Source of the DNA: Streptomyces longhuiensis
Lineage (GTDB): Bacteria; Actinomycetota; Actinomycetes; Streptomycetales; Streptomycetaceae
DNA: 64,000 nt
Direction of reading: 5' to 3'
Assembly: GCF_020616555.1 (NCBI RefSeq)
Contig: NZ_CP085173.1
Coordinates: forward strand, 6,588,001-6,652,000
Below, in pieces: positions 35,901 through 45,767 of this stretch (the first letter of the stretch is position 1; each line of letters opens with the position of its first letter). Made by a program: the position numbers and the translations under genes. The notes beneath the pieces are model-generated. The model saw nothing but the letters and a program-made list of their open reading frames with translations, was not told the DNA's origin and made no database searches.

Positions 35901-36012
35901 CGGCCTCCAGGAGCAGCAGCGTCAGCAACGCCCGCGGCCGCGGACCGCCGGGGTCCAGCGGGGTGCCGTCGGGGGCGCGTACGTCGAGGGGGCCCAGGAT
36001 GCCGAAGCGCAT
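32992..36012 (-). CDS. AfsR/SARP-family regulator with NB-ARC and TPR domains
   Basis: A 1006-residue transcription factor. Residues 1-~90 are an OmpR-type winged helix (MRFGILGPLDVRA ... QSQVSRLRKRL). Residues ~95-240 are a BTAD domain (DVDVHRFERLAAEGERAL). An NB-ARC ATPase has Walker A GPGGAGKT near residue 278 and Walker B VLLVLDNCEHL. The C-terminal ~400 residues are TPR-like helical repeats. SARPs activate antibiotic genes by binding heptad repeats. It is transcribed with the downstream monooxygenase gene. It sits between thiL and rpmB, core genes, and looks inserted there. Confidence 0.92.
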   Translation of the reverse strand: MRFGILGPLDVRAPDGTPLDPGGPRPRALLTLLLLEAGRTVPAERLIDGLYGDEPPAGAANALQSQVSRLRKRLSLGIETTPAGYRLAVGPDDVDVHRFERLAAEGERALTAGDPSRASALLGEALGLWRGPALADLPAAFGSRLDEIRLTAAQTRIEAELALGSGGGLVPELRELIAAHPLSERLYGQLMRALHADGRPAEALAVYEEVRRVLADELGADPSAELSALHLELLRGREPARGRGVPAQLTRFVGRTDELSRIDALLAGARLVTLTGPGGAGKTRLAAEAARDRTDVCWAELAPLADGELVPYALLAALGVREGFRGPQGDPVERLIDALEGREVLLVLDNCEHLVDDAARTAGMLLGACPGLRILATSREALGITGEALCPVPPLAAGPAARLFMDRAAAVRPDADLHARVEAVHGICEALDGLPLAIELAAARLRTLTVDELADRLGDRFRLLSRGDRTKAPRHRTLRAVVEWSWELLDEEERDLARRMAVFAGGSSGGATLAAVEAVCGVPYPEDLLASLTEKSFLEAAGGRYRMLQTIRAFCAEHLADEGELSRLRDAHAAYFRGLAAQAEPYLRGGGQLPRLAALGAERDNLSAALRHLVRADPHAALRLMADLSWFWRLRGLHGAHVPLARELLAALGDEPPEDLAEEYVLCVINTVAGDGNDPREPERLARAEAVLASRDHALRRPFVVVLWSVAYGPQYAVKERVRRQVGEAPWGLALLDVGLGFQEWFAGRPVTSEEHFERALAGFRATGDRWGMANCLDPLGMFADWRGDRERALALLDEGLAHVAALEAPEETADLLHRRAYVLLHQGQLRDAADHFTRSAAMARTAAVPDKVASARRGLGDVARTGGDTEHARVHYEAALELCAANWFSVGETVRTLIGLGRVALAASRPDEARDWFEQGLALCDGPTRALELADVAEALASVAQGPREAAVLLGAGAGLRGLALAGDPDVAPVEAWVRAALTPETYERAFKEGRAMRSAAVSRR

Positions 36013-36123
36013 TGGTCAGATTGTGGCAGGGGTTACGAGGAGCGTCCCGGGCCTGTGCTCTTGGGACTCCGGCATGAGAACGGCAGGGAACCGGCAGGGA
36101 AGCGACAGGAAAACGGCATAAAA

Positions 36124-36153
36124 AAGGACCGGTCCCCGAGGGGACCGGTCCTT
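36124..36153. terminator. bidirectional terminator between rpmB and the SARP gene
   Basis: A 13-bp stem (AAGGACCGGTCCC with its complement) and tight loop is preceded by AAAAA, giving a T-run for minus-strand rpmB transcripts. It ends 36 bp from the rpmB stop. Confidence 0.9.
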
Positions 36154-36189
36154 AAAGCAACCAGCTAGGTGGCCGCGCTACGCGTTACG

Positions 36190-36375
36190 TCAGCGCGAGA
36201 CCTTGCCGGCCTTGATGCACGAGGTGCAGACGTTGAGCCGCTTCGGCGTCCGCCCGACCACTGCACGCACACGCTGGATGTTCGGGTTCCAGCGACGGGA
36301 CGTACGGCGGTGCGAGTGCGAAATGTTGTTGCCGAAGCTCGGCCCCTTGCCGCAGACGTCGCAGTTGGCAGCCAC
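36190..36375 (-). CDS. rpmB: 50S ribosomal protein L28
   Basis: A 61-residue L28 of the zinc-ribbon (C+) type, with CDVCGKG at the N-terminus and CTSCIKAGK near the end. GTG 36375 has GGAG about 8 nt upstream. Streptomyces usually also have a Zn-free L28 elsewhere, made under zinc shortage. No Zur-like box is seen here, as expected for the C+ copy. Confidence 0.97.
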   Translation of the reverse strand: MAANCDVCGKGPSFGNNISHSHRRTSRRWNPNIQRVRAVVGRTPKRLNVCTSCIKAGKVSR

Positions 36376-36409
36376 GGGTCACTCCAAGACTTCAGATGCA
36401 CTTACGGTT

Positions 36410-36429
36410 GATCCCGGCATGCCGGGATC
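36410..36429. promoter_or_regulatory. perfect 20-bp palindrome in the rpmB leader region
   Basis: The half-site GATCCCGGCA meets its exact complement at 36420|36421. It lies 35 bp upstream of rpmB. In RNA it would form a 9-10-bp hairpin in the leader; as DNA it could bind a dimeric protein. Confidence 0.6.
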
Positions 36430-36622
36430 GGATCGGAGGATCTGAGTGGCGGTGCCAGGGGAAGGCCCGATGGATATCGGGCAACCGGAGCAGCATACAA
36501 CGGCTGCTTCGGTAGAACGAAACTACCATGGTTGCCCCGGTCGCCGTCCCGGGCCCTCTTCCGGAGGGACCCCCTCCGGGGTCTACGCTGCGATGCCAGT
36601 TCGGCTGCTCTAGGAGGCGCAG

Positions 36623-38284
36623 GTGCCGCAGGTGCTCGACGTCCACGCGGTGCGCGCCTGGTGCGCACTGGCCCTGGAGGCGCTCGGGCGGGACCGCGAG
36701 GAGATCGACGCGATCAACGTCTACCCCGTCGCCGACGGGGACACAGGCACCAATCTGTACCTGACCGTCGAGTCCGCGGTACAAGCCGTGGAAGCGGTCT
36801 TCACGGGCCTCGAACCCACACCGCCCGCGCTGCCCGACGTCGTCCACGCGATGGCTCACGGAGCCCTGATCGGGGCCCGCGGAAACTCCGGAACGATCCT
36901 CGCCCAGCTCCTTCGCGGCATGGCCCAGGTCCTCGCCGGGAACGTCGGCGGTGAGGCGGATCACAGCGAAGGCGCCGACGGGGACAGCCTGCGGCGCGCA
37001 CTGCGCCGGGCCGCCGAGTCCGCACGGGAGGCGGTCGCGCATCCCGTGGAGGGCACGGTTCTGACGGTGGCCGCCGCCGCTGCCGACGCCGCCGACGGTC
37101 ACTCAGGACACTGCGGAGACGTGGCCCGCGCCGCGTACGACGGTGCCCGTGCCGCGCTCGACGCGACGCCGGGACAGCTCGCGGTCCTGGGGCGCGCGGG
37201 CGTCGTGGACGCGGGCGGGCGCGGGCTGGTGGCCGTACTCGGTGCGCTGACCGAGGCGCTCTCGGGCGACCCGGTGGCACCTCCGGGCGGACGGGGCGTG
37301 CACCACGCGCGCGTGGCCGTCGACCAGGCGCTGGACTGCGCGGACGGCGAAGGGCCCGCCTTCGAGGTGATCTACCTCCTGGAGGCCGACGACCAGGCCG
37401 TGGCGCGGCTGCGGACCCGGCTCGACGGCCTCGGCGACTCCCTCGTGGTCGTCGGCGGCGACGGGCTGTGGAACGTCCATGTGCACGTCGACGACGCGGG
37501 CGCCGCCGTCGAGGCGGGTGTCGAGGCCGGCCGTCCGTACCGCATCCGCATCACGCACTTCGCCGCCGGCGACGCCCATACGACGCACCCCACGTCCGGC
37601 TCCGCGCCGACCGGGGAACGCGCTCAGCGCGCGATCGTCGCCGTGGTCCCCGGGGAGGGGCTCGCCGGCCTGTACAGCGAGGCGGGCGCCACCGTCGTAC
37701 CCGAGCGGCCCGGCGAGGTGCCCGGCAGCGGGGAACTGGTCGAGGCGATCCGGCGGGCGTACGCACGCGAAGTGGTGCTCCTGCCGAACGACGCCGAGCT
37801 GCGCCACACCGCCGCGGCGGCGGCCGAGCAGGCCCGCACCGAAGGCGTGCGGGTCGCCCTCATCCCCACCCGGTCCGCGATCCAGGGCATCGCCGCGCTC
37901 GCCGTCCACGAGAAGGAGCGGCGCTTCGACGAGGACGTCGTCGCGATGACGTCGGCGGCCGGCGCGACCCGCTACGCCGAACTGGCCGTCGCCGAGCGGC
38001 AGTCGTGGACGATGGCCGGCATCTGCCAGGCCGGGGACTTCCTCGGCCTCATCGACGGGGACGTCGCCGTGATCGGCGAAGAGGTGACGCGGACGGCCCG
38101 TACGACCCTCGACAGGATGCTGGCCGCGGGCGGCGAGATGGTCACTCTCGTCCTCGGCGACGAGGTTCCCGACGAGGTCGCCGACCGGCTCGAACAGCAC
38201 GTACGCGAGACGTACCTGGCCGTCGACACCGTGGTCTACCGGGGCGGACGGAACTCCGCGCTGATGCTCATCGGTGTCGAGTAG
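36623..38284 (+). CDS. DAK2/FakA-like kinase domain protein (DhaL plus DegV-like fold)
   Basis: A 553-residue protein of the YloV/FakA type. The N-terminal ~200 residues are a DhaL/DAK2 ATP-binding domain with NVYPVADGDTGTNLYLT (metal-binding Asp cluster) and GARGNSGTILAQLLRG. The C-terminal part, from ~residue 330, is the DegV-like FakA C-terminal domain (VLLPNDAEL, VALIPTRSAIQGIAAL). In Firmicutes FakA phosphorylates FakB-bound fatty acids. The role in Streptomyces is less clear. GTG 36623 has TAGGAGG upstream. It lies next to recG, as in many actinobacteria. Confidence 0.9.
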   Translation: MPQVLDVHAVRAWCALALEALGRDREEIDAINVYPVADGDTGTNLYLTVESAVQAVEAVFTGLEPTPPALPDVVHAMAHGALIGARGNSGTILAQLLRGMAQVLAGNVGGEADHSEGADGDSLRRALRRAAESAREAVAHPVEGTVLTVAAAAADAADGHSGHCGDVARAAYDGARAALDATPGQLAVLGRAGVVDAGGRGLVAVLGALTEALSGDPVAPPGGRGVHHARVAVDQALDCADGEGPAFEVIYLLEADDQAVARLRTRLDGLGDSLVVVGGDGLWNVHVHVDDAGAAVEAGVEAGRPYRIRITHFAAGDAHTTHPTSGSAPTGERAQRAIVAVVPGEGLAGLYSEAGATVVPERPGEVPGSGELVEAIRRAYAREVVLLPNDAELRHTAAAAAEQARTEGVRVALIPTRSAIQGIAALAVHEKERRFDEDVVAMTSAAGATRYAELAVAERQSWTMAGICQAGDFLGLIDGDVAVIGEEVTRTARTTLDRMLAAGGEMVTLVLGDEVPDEVADRLEQHVRETYLAVDTVVYRGGRNSALMLIGVE

Positions 38285-38506
38285 GAGCACACCTGTCGAC
38301 GAGTCTGAGAATCAGTGGCGTGGTGTGCGCAGTGACTCCGCCGTTGCGTGGACGCGATGGCTTCTCACCCGTCCGCTGATGCGGATGCATGACGGACAAG
38401 CCATGCCCGGTGCCTGAAAGGCACGCCGCGACCCTGGCGCGTTGCCGACGCTCGGAGTCGCGGATCATGCGATCGCGAGCCGCCGATGTCAGAGCCATGG
38501 TGTGAA

Positions 38507-40723
38507 ATGAATTCCGTGCCCGCGCTCGAAGAACCGCTGAAGAAAGCGCTCGGTCCCGCCACCGCGAAGGTGATGGCCGAGCACCTAGGCCTGCACACGG
38601 TCGGTGACCTGCTCCACCACTATCCGCGCAGATACGCGGAGCGCGGCGAGCTCACCCGCCTCGCCGACCTGCCCCTCGACGAGCACGTCACCGTGGTCGC
38701 CCAGGTCGCGAGCGCCCGCATCCTGAAGTTCAACGGCGGCACCGGCCAGCGCCTCGAAGTGACCATCACGGACGGCAGCGGCCAGCTCCAGCTGGTCTTC
38801 TTCGGCCGCGGCATCCACAAGCCGCACAAGGACCTCCTGCCCGGCACGCGCGCGATGTTCGCGGGCAAGGCCTCCGTCTTCAACCGCAAGATGCAGCTCG
38901 CCCACCCGGCGTACGAGCTGCTGCGGACCGACGCCCTGGACGCCGGCGAGGCCGACGAGGCGATCGGCTCCTGGGCCGGCGCCCTTCTCCCGATCTACCC
39001 GGCCACCGCCAAGCTGGAGTCCTGGAAGATCGCCAAGGCCGTCGACATGGTGCTGCCCAGCGCCCAGGAGGCTCTCGACCCCCTGCCGGACTCGCTGCGT
39101 GAGGGCCGCGGCCTCGTCCCGCTGCCCGAAGCACTCCTGAAGGTCCACCGGCCCCACACGAAGGCGGACATCGCCGACGCCCGCGCCCGCCTCAAGTGGG
39201 ACGAGGCGTTCGTCCTCCAAGTCGCCCTCGCCAGGCGGAGATTCGCCGACGCGCAGCTGCCCGCCGTGGCCCGCGTCCCCCGCTCCGACGGCTTGCTCAC
39301 GGCGTTCGACGCGAAGCTCCCCTTCACCCTCACCGACGGCCAGCAGAAGGTCTCCAAGGAAATCTTCGACGGCCTCGCCACCGAACACCCGATGCACCGC
39401 CTGCTCCAGGGAGAGGTCGGTTCCGGCAAGACGATGGTCGCCCTGCGCGCCATGCTCGCCGTTGTCGACGCGGGCGGGCAGGCCGCGATGCTCGCGCCGA
39501 CCGAGGTCCTCGCCCAGCAGCACCACCGCTCCATCACCGAGATGATGGGTGAGCTCGCCGAGGGCGGGATGCTCGGGGGCGCCGAGCACTCCACCAAGGT
39601 CGTCCTGCTCACCGGCTCCATGGGCGTCGCCGCCCGCCGCCAGGCCCTTCTCGACCTCGTCACGGGCGACGCGGGCATCGTCATCGGGACGCACGCCCTG
39701 ATCGAGGACAAGGTCCAGTTCCACGACCTGGGACTGGTCGTCGTCGACGAGCAGCACCGCTTCGGTGTCGAGCAGCGCGATGCCCTGCGCGGCAAGGGCA
39801 AGCAGCCCCCGCACCTGCTGGTCATGACGGCCACCCCCATTCCCCGTACGGTCGCGATGACGGTCTTCGGAGACCTGGAGACCTCCGTCCTCGACCAGCT
39901 GCCCGCCGGGCGCTCGCCCATCGCCACCCATGTCGTGCCCGCCGCCGACAAGCCGCACTTCCTCGCGCGCGCCTGGGAGCGCGTGCGCGAGGAAGTGGAG
40001 AACGGGCATCAGGCGTACGTCGTCTGTCCCCGCATCGGCGACGAGGAGGAGCAGGGCAAGAAGGGCAAGGGGGCCAAGAAGGAGTCCGCCGAGGACGCGG
40101 CCGAGAAGCGGCCTCCGCTCGCCGTCCTGGACGTCGCGGAGGAGCTGGCCCACGGCGCTCTGCGCGGGCTGAAGGTCGAGGTTCTGCACGGCAGGATGCA
40201 GCCCGACGACAAGGACGCCGTGATGCGCCGCTTCGCCGCGGGCGAGACGGACGTCCTGGTAGCGACCACGGTCATCGAGGTCGGGGTGAACGTGCCGAAC
40301 GCCACAGCCATGGTGATCATGGACGCCGACCGCTTCGGCGTCTCCCAGCTCCATCAGCTGCGCGGCCGCGTCGGCCGTGGCTCGGCGGCGGGCCTGTGTC
40401 TCCTGGTCAGCGAGATGCCGGAGGCCAGCCCGGCCCGCGCCCGTCTCGGCGCCGTCGCCGCCACGCTCGACGGGTTCGAGCTCTCCCGCATCGACCTGGA
40501 GCAGCGCCGCGAGGGCGACGTCCTCGGCCAGGCCCAGTCCGGGGTGCGCTCGTCCCTGCGCATGCTCGCCGTCATCGAGGACGAGGAGATCATCGCCGAG
40601 GCCCGCCAGGAGGCGACGGCCGTCGTCGCCGCCGACCCGGACCTGGAGCGCCTGCCGGGCCTGCGCACGGCCCTGGACGCGCTCCTGGACGAGGAGCGCG
40701 AGCAGTACCTCGACAAGGGCTGA
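38507..40723 (+). CDS. recG: ATP-dependent DNA helicase RecG
   Basis: A ~738-residue RecG for replication-fork reversal and recombination. It has an N-terminal wedge/OB domain (RLEVTITDGSGQLQLVFFGRG), Walker A GEVGSGKT near residue 303, DEQH box VVDEQHRFG, and motif VI HQLRGRVGRG. A Lys/Glu-rich insert (KKGKGAKKESAEDAAEKR) sits between helicase motifs. The start is uncertain: ATG 38507 (MNSVPALEEPLKK), GTG 38516 or ATG 38486; none has a good ribosome-binding site. Confidence 0.95.
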   Translation: MNSVPALEEPLKKALGPATAKVMAEHLGLHTVGDLLHHYPRRYAERGELTRLADLPLDEHVTVVAQVASARILKFNGGTGQRLEVTITDGSGQLQLVFFGRGIHKPHKDLLPGTRAMFAGKASVFNRKMQLAHPAYELLRTDALDAGEADEAIGSWAGALLPIYPATAKLESWKIAKAVDMVLPSAQEALDPLPDSLREGRGLVPLPEALLKVHRPHTKADIADARARLKWDEAFVLQVALARRRFADAQLPAVARVPRSDGLLTAFDAKLPFTLTDGQQKVSKEIFDGLATEHPMHRLLQGEVGSGKTMVALRAMLAVVDAGGQAAMLAPTEVLAQQHHRSITEMMGELAEGGMLGGAEHSTKVVLLTGSMGVAARRQALLDLVTGDAGIVIGTHALIEDKVQFHDLGLVVVDEQHRFGVEQRDALRGKGKQPPHLLVMTATPIPRTVAMTVFGDLETSVLDQLPAGRSPIATHVVPAADKPHFLARAWERVREEVENGHQAYVVCPRIGDEEEQGKKGKGAKKESAEDAAEKRPPLAVLDVAEELAHGALRGLKVEVLHGRMQPDDKDAVMRRFAAGETDVLVATTVIEVGVNVPNATAMVIMDADRFGVSQLHQLRGRVGRGSAAGLCLLVSEMPEASPARARLGAVAATLDGFELSRIDLEQRREGDVLGQAQSGVRSSLRMLAVIEDEEIIAEARQEATAVVAADPDLERLPGLRTALDALLDEEREQYLDKG

Positions 40724-40768
40724 CAAACTGGAGGTCCCCGCACGTCCCTTCAGCCTCTTCTCCACTAG

Positions 40769-41884
<1,116 letters not shown>

Positions 41885-41957
41885 CATCCGGGCGCCAGTT
41901 GGCCGTACAGTCGTCCCGTCCGTCTCCAACACCCCTGTAGAGAGTGGCGAGCACACG

Positions 41958-43019
41958 GTGGACGTGCAGAAGAAGATCGACGAGATCGTCGCCGCGGTCG
42001 GCAATGCCCGGTCCATGCCCATGTCGGCCTCGTGTGTGGTCAATCGCGCCGACCTGCTCGCGATGCTCGAAGAGGTGCGCCAGGCGCTGCCCGGCTCCCT
42101 CGCGCAGGCCGAGGAGCTGATCGGCGGACGCGCGCAGATGGTCGAGCAGGCCCGTCAGGAGGCCGAGCGGATCATCGAGACGGCGCACGCCGAGCGCGGT
42201 TCGCTGATCTCCGACACCGAGGTCGCGCGCCGCTCCCAGGACGAAGGGGAGCGGATTCTCGCCGAGGCCCGCAAGGAGGCCGAGGAGATCCGCGCGGAGG
42301 CCGACGACTACGTCGACTCCAAGCTCGCCAACTTCGAGGTCGTCCTCACCAAGACCCTCGGCTCCGTGGGCCGCGGCCGCGAGAAGCTTCTCGGCACCGG
42401 CCCGGGCGTCGACGACCAGGGCTACGAGGACGAGGACGCCCCCGAGCGCAGCCACGACCCCGAGACCCTGCGCCGCGACGCCGACTCGTACGTCGACGTG
42501 AAGCTCGGCGCCTTCGAGGCGGTCCTCGCCAAGACCCTGGAGGCGGTCGGCCGCGGCCGGCACACGCTCCAGGGCCGGGTCGCCAGCGACGAACTCGGCA
42601 CCCTCGGCGACGGCACGGGTACCCAGCACACCAGCGACGCCGACTACCTCGCCGGTCTCGCGGAGATCGGCAGCGCCCCCGCCGAGCCGGACCGGGAGAT
42701 CCCCCAGGCCCCGCAGATCCCGGCCCAGCAGCCGGTGTACGCCCAGCAGCAGGACCCGCAACAGGACATGTACGGCTACCAGCAGCAGCCCTACGGCCAG
42801 CAGGACCCGTACGCGGCGTACCAGCAGGACCCGTACGCGTACCAGCAGCAGGACCCGTACGCCTACCAGCAGCACCAGCAGCAGGCCTACGACCAGGCCC
42901 AGGCGGGGTATGCGCAGCCGCAGGCGGCGCACGAGCCGGCGGCGCTCGACGAGACCAGCCTCTTCGACACGAGCATGATCAGCACGGAGCAGCTGAGGCA
43001 GTACGAACAGGGGCGCTGA
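41958..43019 (+). CDS. SepIVA/DivIVA-like coiled-coil protein with internal repeat and PQ-rich tail
   Basis: A 353-residue protein. Residues 1-~115 form a coiled coil (ARQEAERIIETAHAERGS, AEARKEAEEIRAEA), like DivIVA or F0 b subunits. A unit ADDYVDSKLANFEVVLTKTL (near 115) is repeated as ADSYVDVKLGAFEAVLAKTL (near 174), each followed by VGRGR. The last ~110 residues are Tyr/Gln/Pro repeats of QQDPYAYQ. The same position upstream of DUF177-rpmF-rnc holds septation protein SepIVA in mycobacteria. A role in polar growth or septation is therefore likely by family and context. Confidence 0.85.
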   Translation: MDVQKKIDEIVAAVGNARSMPMSASCVVNRADLLAMLEEVRQALPGSLAQAEELIGGRAQMVEQARQEAERIIETAHAERGSLISDTEVARRSQDEGERILAEARKEAEEIRAEADDYVDSKLANFEVVLTKTLGSVGRGREKLLGTGPGVDDQGYEDEDAPERSHDPETLRRDADSYVDVKLGAFEAVLAKTLEAVGRGRHTLQGRVASDELGTLGDGTGTQHTSDADYLAGLAEIGSAPAEPDREIPQAPQIPAQQPVYAQQQDPQQDMYGYQQQPYGQQDPYAAYQQDPYAYQQQDPYAYQQHQQQAYDQAQAGYAQPQAAHEPAALDETSLFDTSMISTEQLRQYEQGR

Positions 43020-43026
43020 CTCCGGA

Positions 43027-43056
43027 TTGGGCCGTGAGCGAAAGGTCCAGTATCCT
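43027..43056 (+). promoter_or_regulatory. candidate promoter for DUF177-rpmF-rnc
   Basis: TTGGGC (43027-43032) and TATCCT (43051-43056) are spaced 18 bp, about 115 bp before the DUF177 start and just after the preceding stop. Confidence 0.35.
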
Positions 43057-43171
43057 GGTTCTTCGGTCGCGCGTACGTCCGCGATCACAGCTGCCCGGGT
43101 TCATTCGGGACAGCGATCCCCTTGAGCAGCTTGAACAGCCTGAGCATCGAAGATCGAAAGCAGGACCAGCC

Positions 43172-43807
43172 CTGAGTACGCACCTCGACCACCGCAACCC
43201 TCTCGTGTTCGATACGCACGAGCTGGGACGGCGTCCTGGTGCCCAGCAGCGGCTGACCCGCACGGTCGACGCCCCCAAGGACTTCGGTATCGAAGGGGTC
43301 ATCGGAGTGCCGGAGGGCGCGCCGATGGAGCTCGAGGTCCGCCTCGAGTCGGTCATGGAAGGGGTGCTTGTCACAGGCACCGCCCGTGCATCGGCTCAGG
43401 GGGAGTGCGTAAGGTGTCTGGAGCCGCTCGGCCTCGAGGTCGACGCGGACTTCCAGGAGATGTTCTCGTACCCTGACGCCGACGACCGGGGCCGCACCGC
43501 GGAACCGGCCGACGACGCCGAGGAAGACGAGGACAGGCTCTTTCTCGAGGACGGCATGTTCGACCTCGAGCCTGTGCTGCGTGATGCGGTGGTGCTCGCA
43601 CTGCCGATGCAGCCGGTGTGCCAGGACGACTGCCCGGGTCTGTGCTCCCAGTGCGGAGCTCGGCTCGCGGACGATCCGGACCACCACCACGACGCCGTCG
43701 ACATCCGTTGGGCGGCACTGCAGGGACTCGCCGGGACCATCCAGGACGGCGAGAAGGACGAGATGAGCGGCGCCGAAGCTGGCGTCGACGAGAAGCAGGA
43801 GAAGTAG
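43172..43807 (+). CDS. DUF177 (YceD) family protein, probable 23S rRNA accumulation protein
   Basis: A ~211-residue DUF177 protein. Members sit next to rpmF in most bacteria, and YceD is linked to 23S rRNA accumulation. It contains [10 protein letters not shown] and [19 protein letters not shown], four Cys that may bind zinc, and acidic stretches. The start is unusual: the conserved N-terminus [19 protein letters not shown] begins at CTG 43172 (AGGA upstream), with no in-frame ATG, GTG or TTG nearby before it. The first GTG is 43205, inside the conserved part. rpmF starts 2 bp after its stop. Confidence 0.88.
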   Translation: MSTHLDHRNPLVFDTHELGRRPGAQQRLTRTVDAPKDFGIEGVIGVPEGAPMELEVRLESVMEGVLVTGTARASAQGECVRCLEPLGLEVDADFQEMFSYPDADDRGRTAEPADDAEEDEDRLFLEDGMFDLEPVLRDAVVLALPMQPVCQDDCPGLCSQCGARLADDPDHHHDAVDIRWAALQGLAGTIQDGEKDEMSGAEAGVDEKQEK

Positions 43808-43809
43808 CC

Positions 43810-43983
43810 GTGGCTGTTCCGAAGCGGAAGATGTCGCGCAGCAACACGCGCCACCGCCGGTCGCAGTGGAAGGCTGCGGTCCCCACCCTGGTTGCGTGCG
43901 AGCGCTGCCACGAGCCCAAGCTGCAGCACATCGCGTGCCCGGCTTGCGGCACTTACAACAAGCGCCAGGTCCTCGAGGTCTGA
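43810..43983 (+). CDS. rpmF: 50S ribosomal protein L32
   Basis: A 57-residue L32 with basic N-terminus [20 protein letters not shown] and a zinc ribbon CERC...CPAC. GTG 43810 has AGGAGA upstream. It lies between DUF177 and rnc in one operon. Confidence 0.97.
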   Translation: MAVPKRKMSRSNTRHRRSQWKAAVPTLVACERCHEPKLQHIACPACGTYNKRQVLEV

Positions 43984-44002
43984 GCGGCTGGTGAGAGGCG
44001 CA

Positions 44003-44803
44003 ATGTCTGAGTCGAACAAGACGGACAATGCCTCGTCCCACACGCTTCTGGAAGGGCGGCTCGGGTACAAGCTCGAGTCCGCCCTTCTGGTGCGTGCACT
44101 GACCCACCGTTCGTACGCGTACGAGAACGGCGGTCTTCCGACGAACGAGCGGCTCGAGTTCCTCGGGGACTCCGTGCTCGGCCTCGTCGTCACGGACACG
44201 CTGTACACCACCCACCCCGACCTGCCCGAAGGCCAGCTGGCCAAGTTGCGGGCCGCGGTGGTCAATTCGCGTGCACTTGCGGAGGTCAGCCGTGGGCTCG
44301 ATCTGGGTTCCTTCATCCGGCTCGGCCGGGGCGAAGAGGGCACGGGCGGCCGGGACAAGGCGTCCATCCTCGCCGACACGCTCGAAGCGGTGATCGGCGC
44401 CGTCTATCTCGACCAGGGTCTGGACGCGGCGGGCGAACTCGTCCACCGTCTCTTCGATCCCCTGATCGAGAAGTCCTCGAATCTGGGTGCGGGCCTGGAC
44501 TGGAAGACCAGTCTCCAGGAGCTCACCGCGACCGAGGGGCTCGGCGTTCCCGAGTACCTGGTCTCGGAGACCGGCCCCGACCACGAGAAGACCTTTACTG
44601 CTGCCGCCCGCGTCGGAGGCGTCTCGTACGGCACCGGCACCGGCCGCAGCAAGAAGGAAGCGGAGCAGCAGGCCGCTGAATCGGCATGGCGCGCGATCCG
44701 CGCGGCTGCCGACGAGCGCGCCGAGGCGGCGAAGACGGCTGATGCCGTCCAGGCCACCGTGGCAGCCGAGGGGAACGCCGACTCCTCCTCGGCGTCTGCC
44801 TGA
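44003..44803 (+). CDS. rnc: ribonuclease III
   Basis: A 266-residue RNase III (AbsB in S. coelicolor, a global regulator of antibiotic genes). It has the signature [13 protein letters not shown] at 48-60 with catalytic Glu52 and Asp56, second site [13 protein letters not shown], and a C-terminal dsRNA-binding domain ending [20 protein letters not shown] 44003 follows AGAGG. An Ala/Ser-rich tail follows the dsRBD. In many species rnc autoregulates its own mRNA. Confidence 0.96.
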   Translation: MSESNKTDNASSHTLLEGRLGYKLESALLVRALTHRSYAYENGGLPTNERLEFLGDSVLGLVVTDTLYTTHPDLPEGQLAKLRAAVVNSRALAEVSRGLDLGSFIRLGRGEEGTGGRDKASILADTLEAVIGAVYLDQGLDAAGELVHRLFDPLIEKSSNLGAGLDWKTSLQELTATEGLGVPEYLVSETGPDHEKTFTAAARVGGVSYGTGTGRSKKEAEQQAAESAWRAIRAAADERAEAAKTADAVQATVAAEGNADSSSASA

Positions 44804-44822
44804 CGCCCGCATCCGAACTGTC

Positions 44823-44856
44823 CGGTGCCGACCGTCCTGAGGGGCGGTCGGCACCG
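44823..44856 (+). terminator. terminator between rnc and mutM
   Basis: A 12-bp stem (CGGTGCCGACCG, 44823-44834, with 44845-44856) is followed by TTCGTTTCGTT. So mutM is probably a separate transcript or depends on readthrough. Confidence 0.82.
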
Positions 44857-44900
44857 TTCGTTTCGTTCCAGAGCTTCCAGAGCCCTCACAAGGAGACACC

Positions 44901-45767
44901 GTGCCCGAGCTGCCCGAGGTCGAGGTCGTACGGCGCGGACTCGAGCGCTGGGTCGCCCACCGCACCGTCGCCGACGTGGAGGTCCTGCACCCGCGCGCCG
45001 TGCGCCGTCACATCGGGGGCGGCGAGGACTTCGCGAACCGGCTGAAGGACCAGCGCATCGGCGTACCCGAGCGGCGCGGGAAGTATCTGTGGCTTCCGCT
45101 GGAGCCGACGGGCGGCGCGATCCTCGCGCACCTCGGCATGAGCGGACAGCTCCTGGTGCAGCCGGCCGAGGCGCCGGACGAAAAGCATCTGCGCATCCGC
45201 GTGCGCTTCGCCGACGAGCTGGGTACGGAGCTGCGCTTCATCGACCAGCGCACCTTCGGCGGTCTCTCGTTGCACGAGACGGGCCCCGACGGGCTGCCGG
45301 ACGTCATCGCGCACATCGCGCGCGATCCGCTGGACCCGAAGTTCGACGACGCGGCATTCCACGAGGCGCTGCGCAGGCGCCGTACGACCATCAAGCGGGC
45401 CCTGCTCGACCAGTCACTGATCAGCGGCGTCGGCAACATCTACGCGGACGAGGCGCTGTGGCGCTCGCGGCTCCACTACGAGAGGCCGACCACCGGCTTC
45501 ACTCGCCCGCGCACGGCCGAACTCCTCGGCCACGTACGGGACGTGATGAACGCGGCCCTCGCCGTCGGAGGCACCAGCTTCGACAGCCTCTATGTGAATG
45601 TGAACGGCGAGTCCGGCTACTTCGACCGCTCGCTCGACGCCTACGGGCGCGAGGGCGAGCCCTGCCGGCGCTGCGGCACGATCATTCGCCGGCGCCCCTG
45701 GATGAACCGCTCCAGCTACTTCTGTCCGCGCTGTCAGCGCCCGCCGCGGGCCCCGTCCGTGTCGTAG
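44901..45767 (+). CDS. mutM: formamidopyrimidine-DNA glycosylase
   Basis: A 288-residue Fpg that removes 8-oxoguanine and nicks DNA. The mature N-terminus is [17 protein letters not shown] with catalytic Pro and Glu. It has the Lys of [11 protein letters not shown]2TH segment [17 protein letters not shown], and a C-terminal zinc finger with CRRCG and CPRCQ. GTG 44901 has AAGGAGA upstream. Its last 34 bp overlap the convergent HxlR gene. Confidence 0.96.
   Translation: MPELPEVEVVRRGLERWVAHRTVADVEVLHPRAVRRHIGGGEDFANRLKDQRIGVPERRGKYLWLPLEPTGGAILAHLGMSGQLLVQPAEAPDEKHLRIRVRFADELGTELRFIDQRTFGGLSLHETGPDGLPDVIAHIARDPLDPKFDDAAFHEALRRRRTTIKRALLDQSLISGVGNIYADEALWRSRLHYERPTTGFTRPRTAELLGHVRDVMNAALAVGGTSFDSLYVNVNGESGYFDRSLDAYGREGEPCRRCGTIIRRRPWMNRSSYFCPRCQRPPRAPSVS

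Noticed and set aside
42750..42960. Repeated CAGCAGGACCCGTACGC-type DNA units
   Set aside because: They encode the Gln/Pro/Tyr tail of the SepIVA-like protein; not a separate repeat element.
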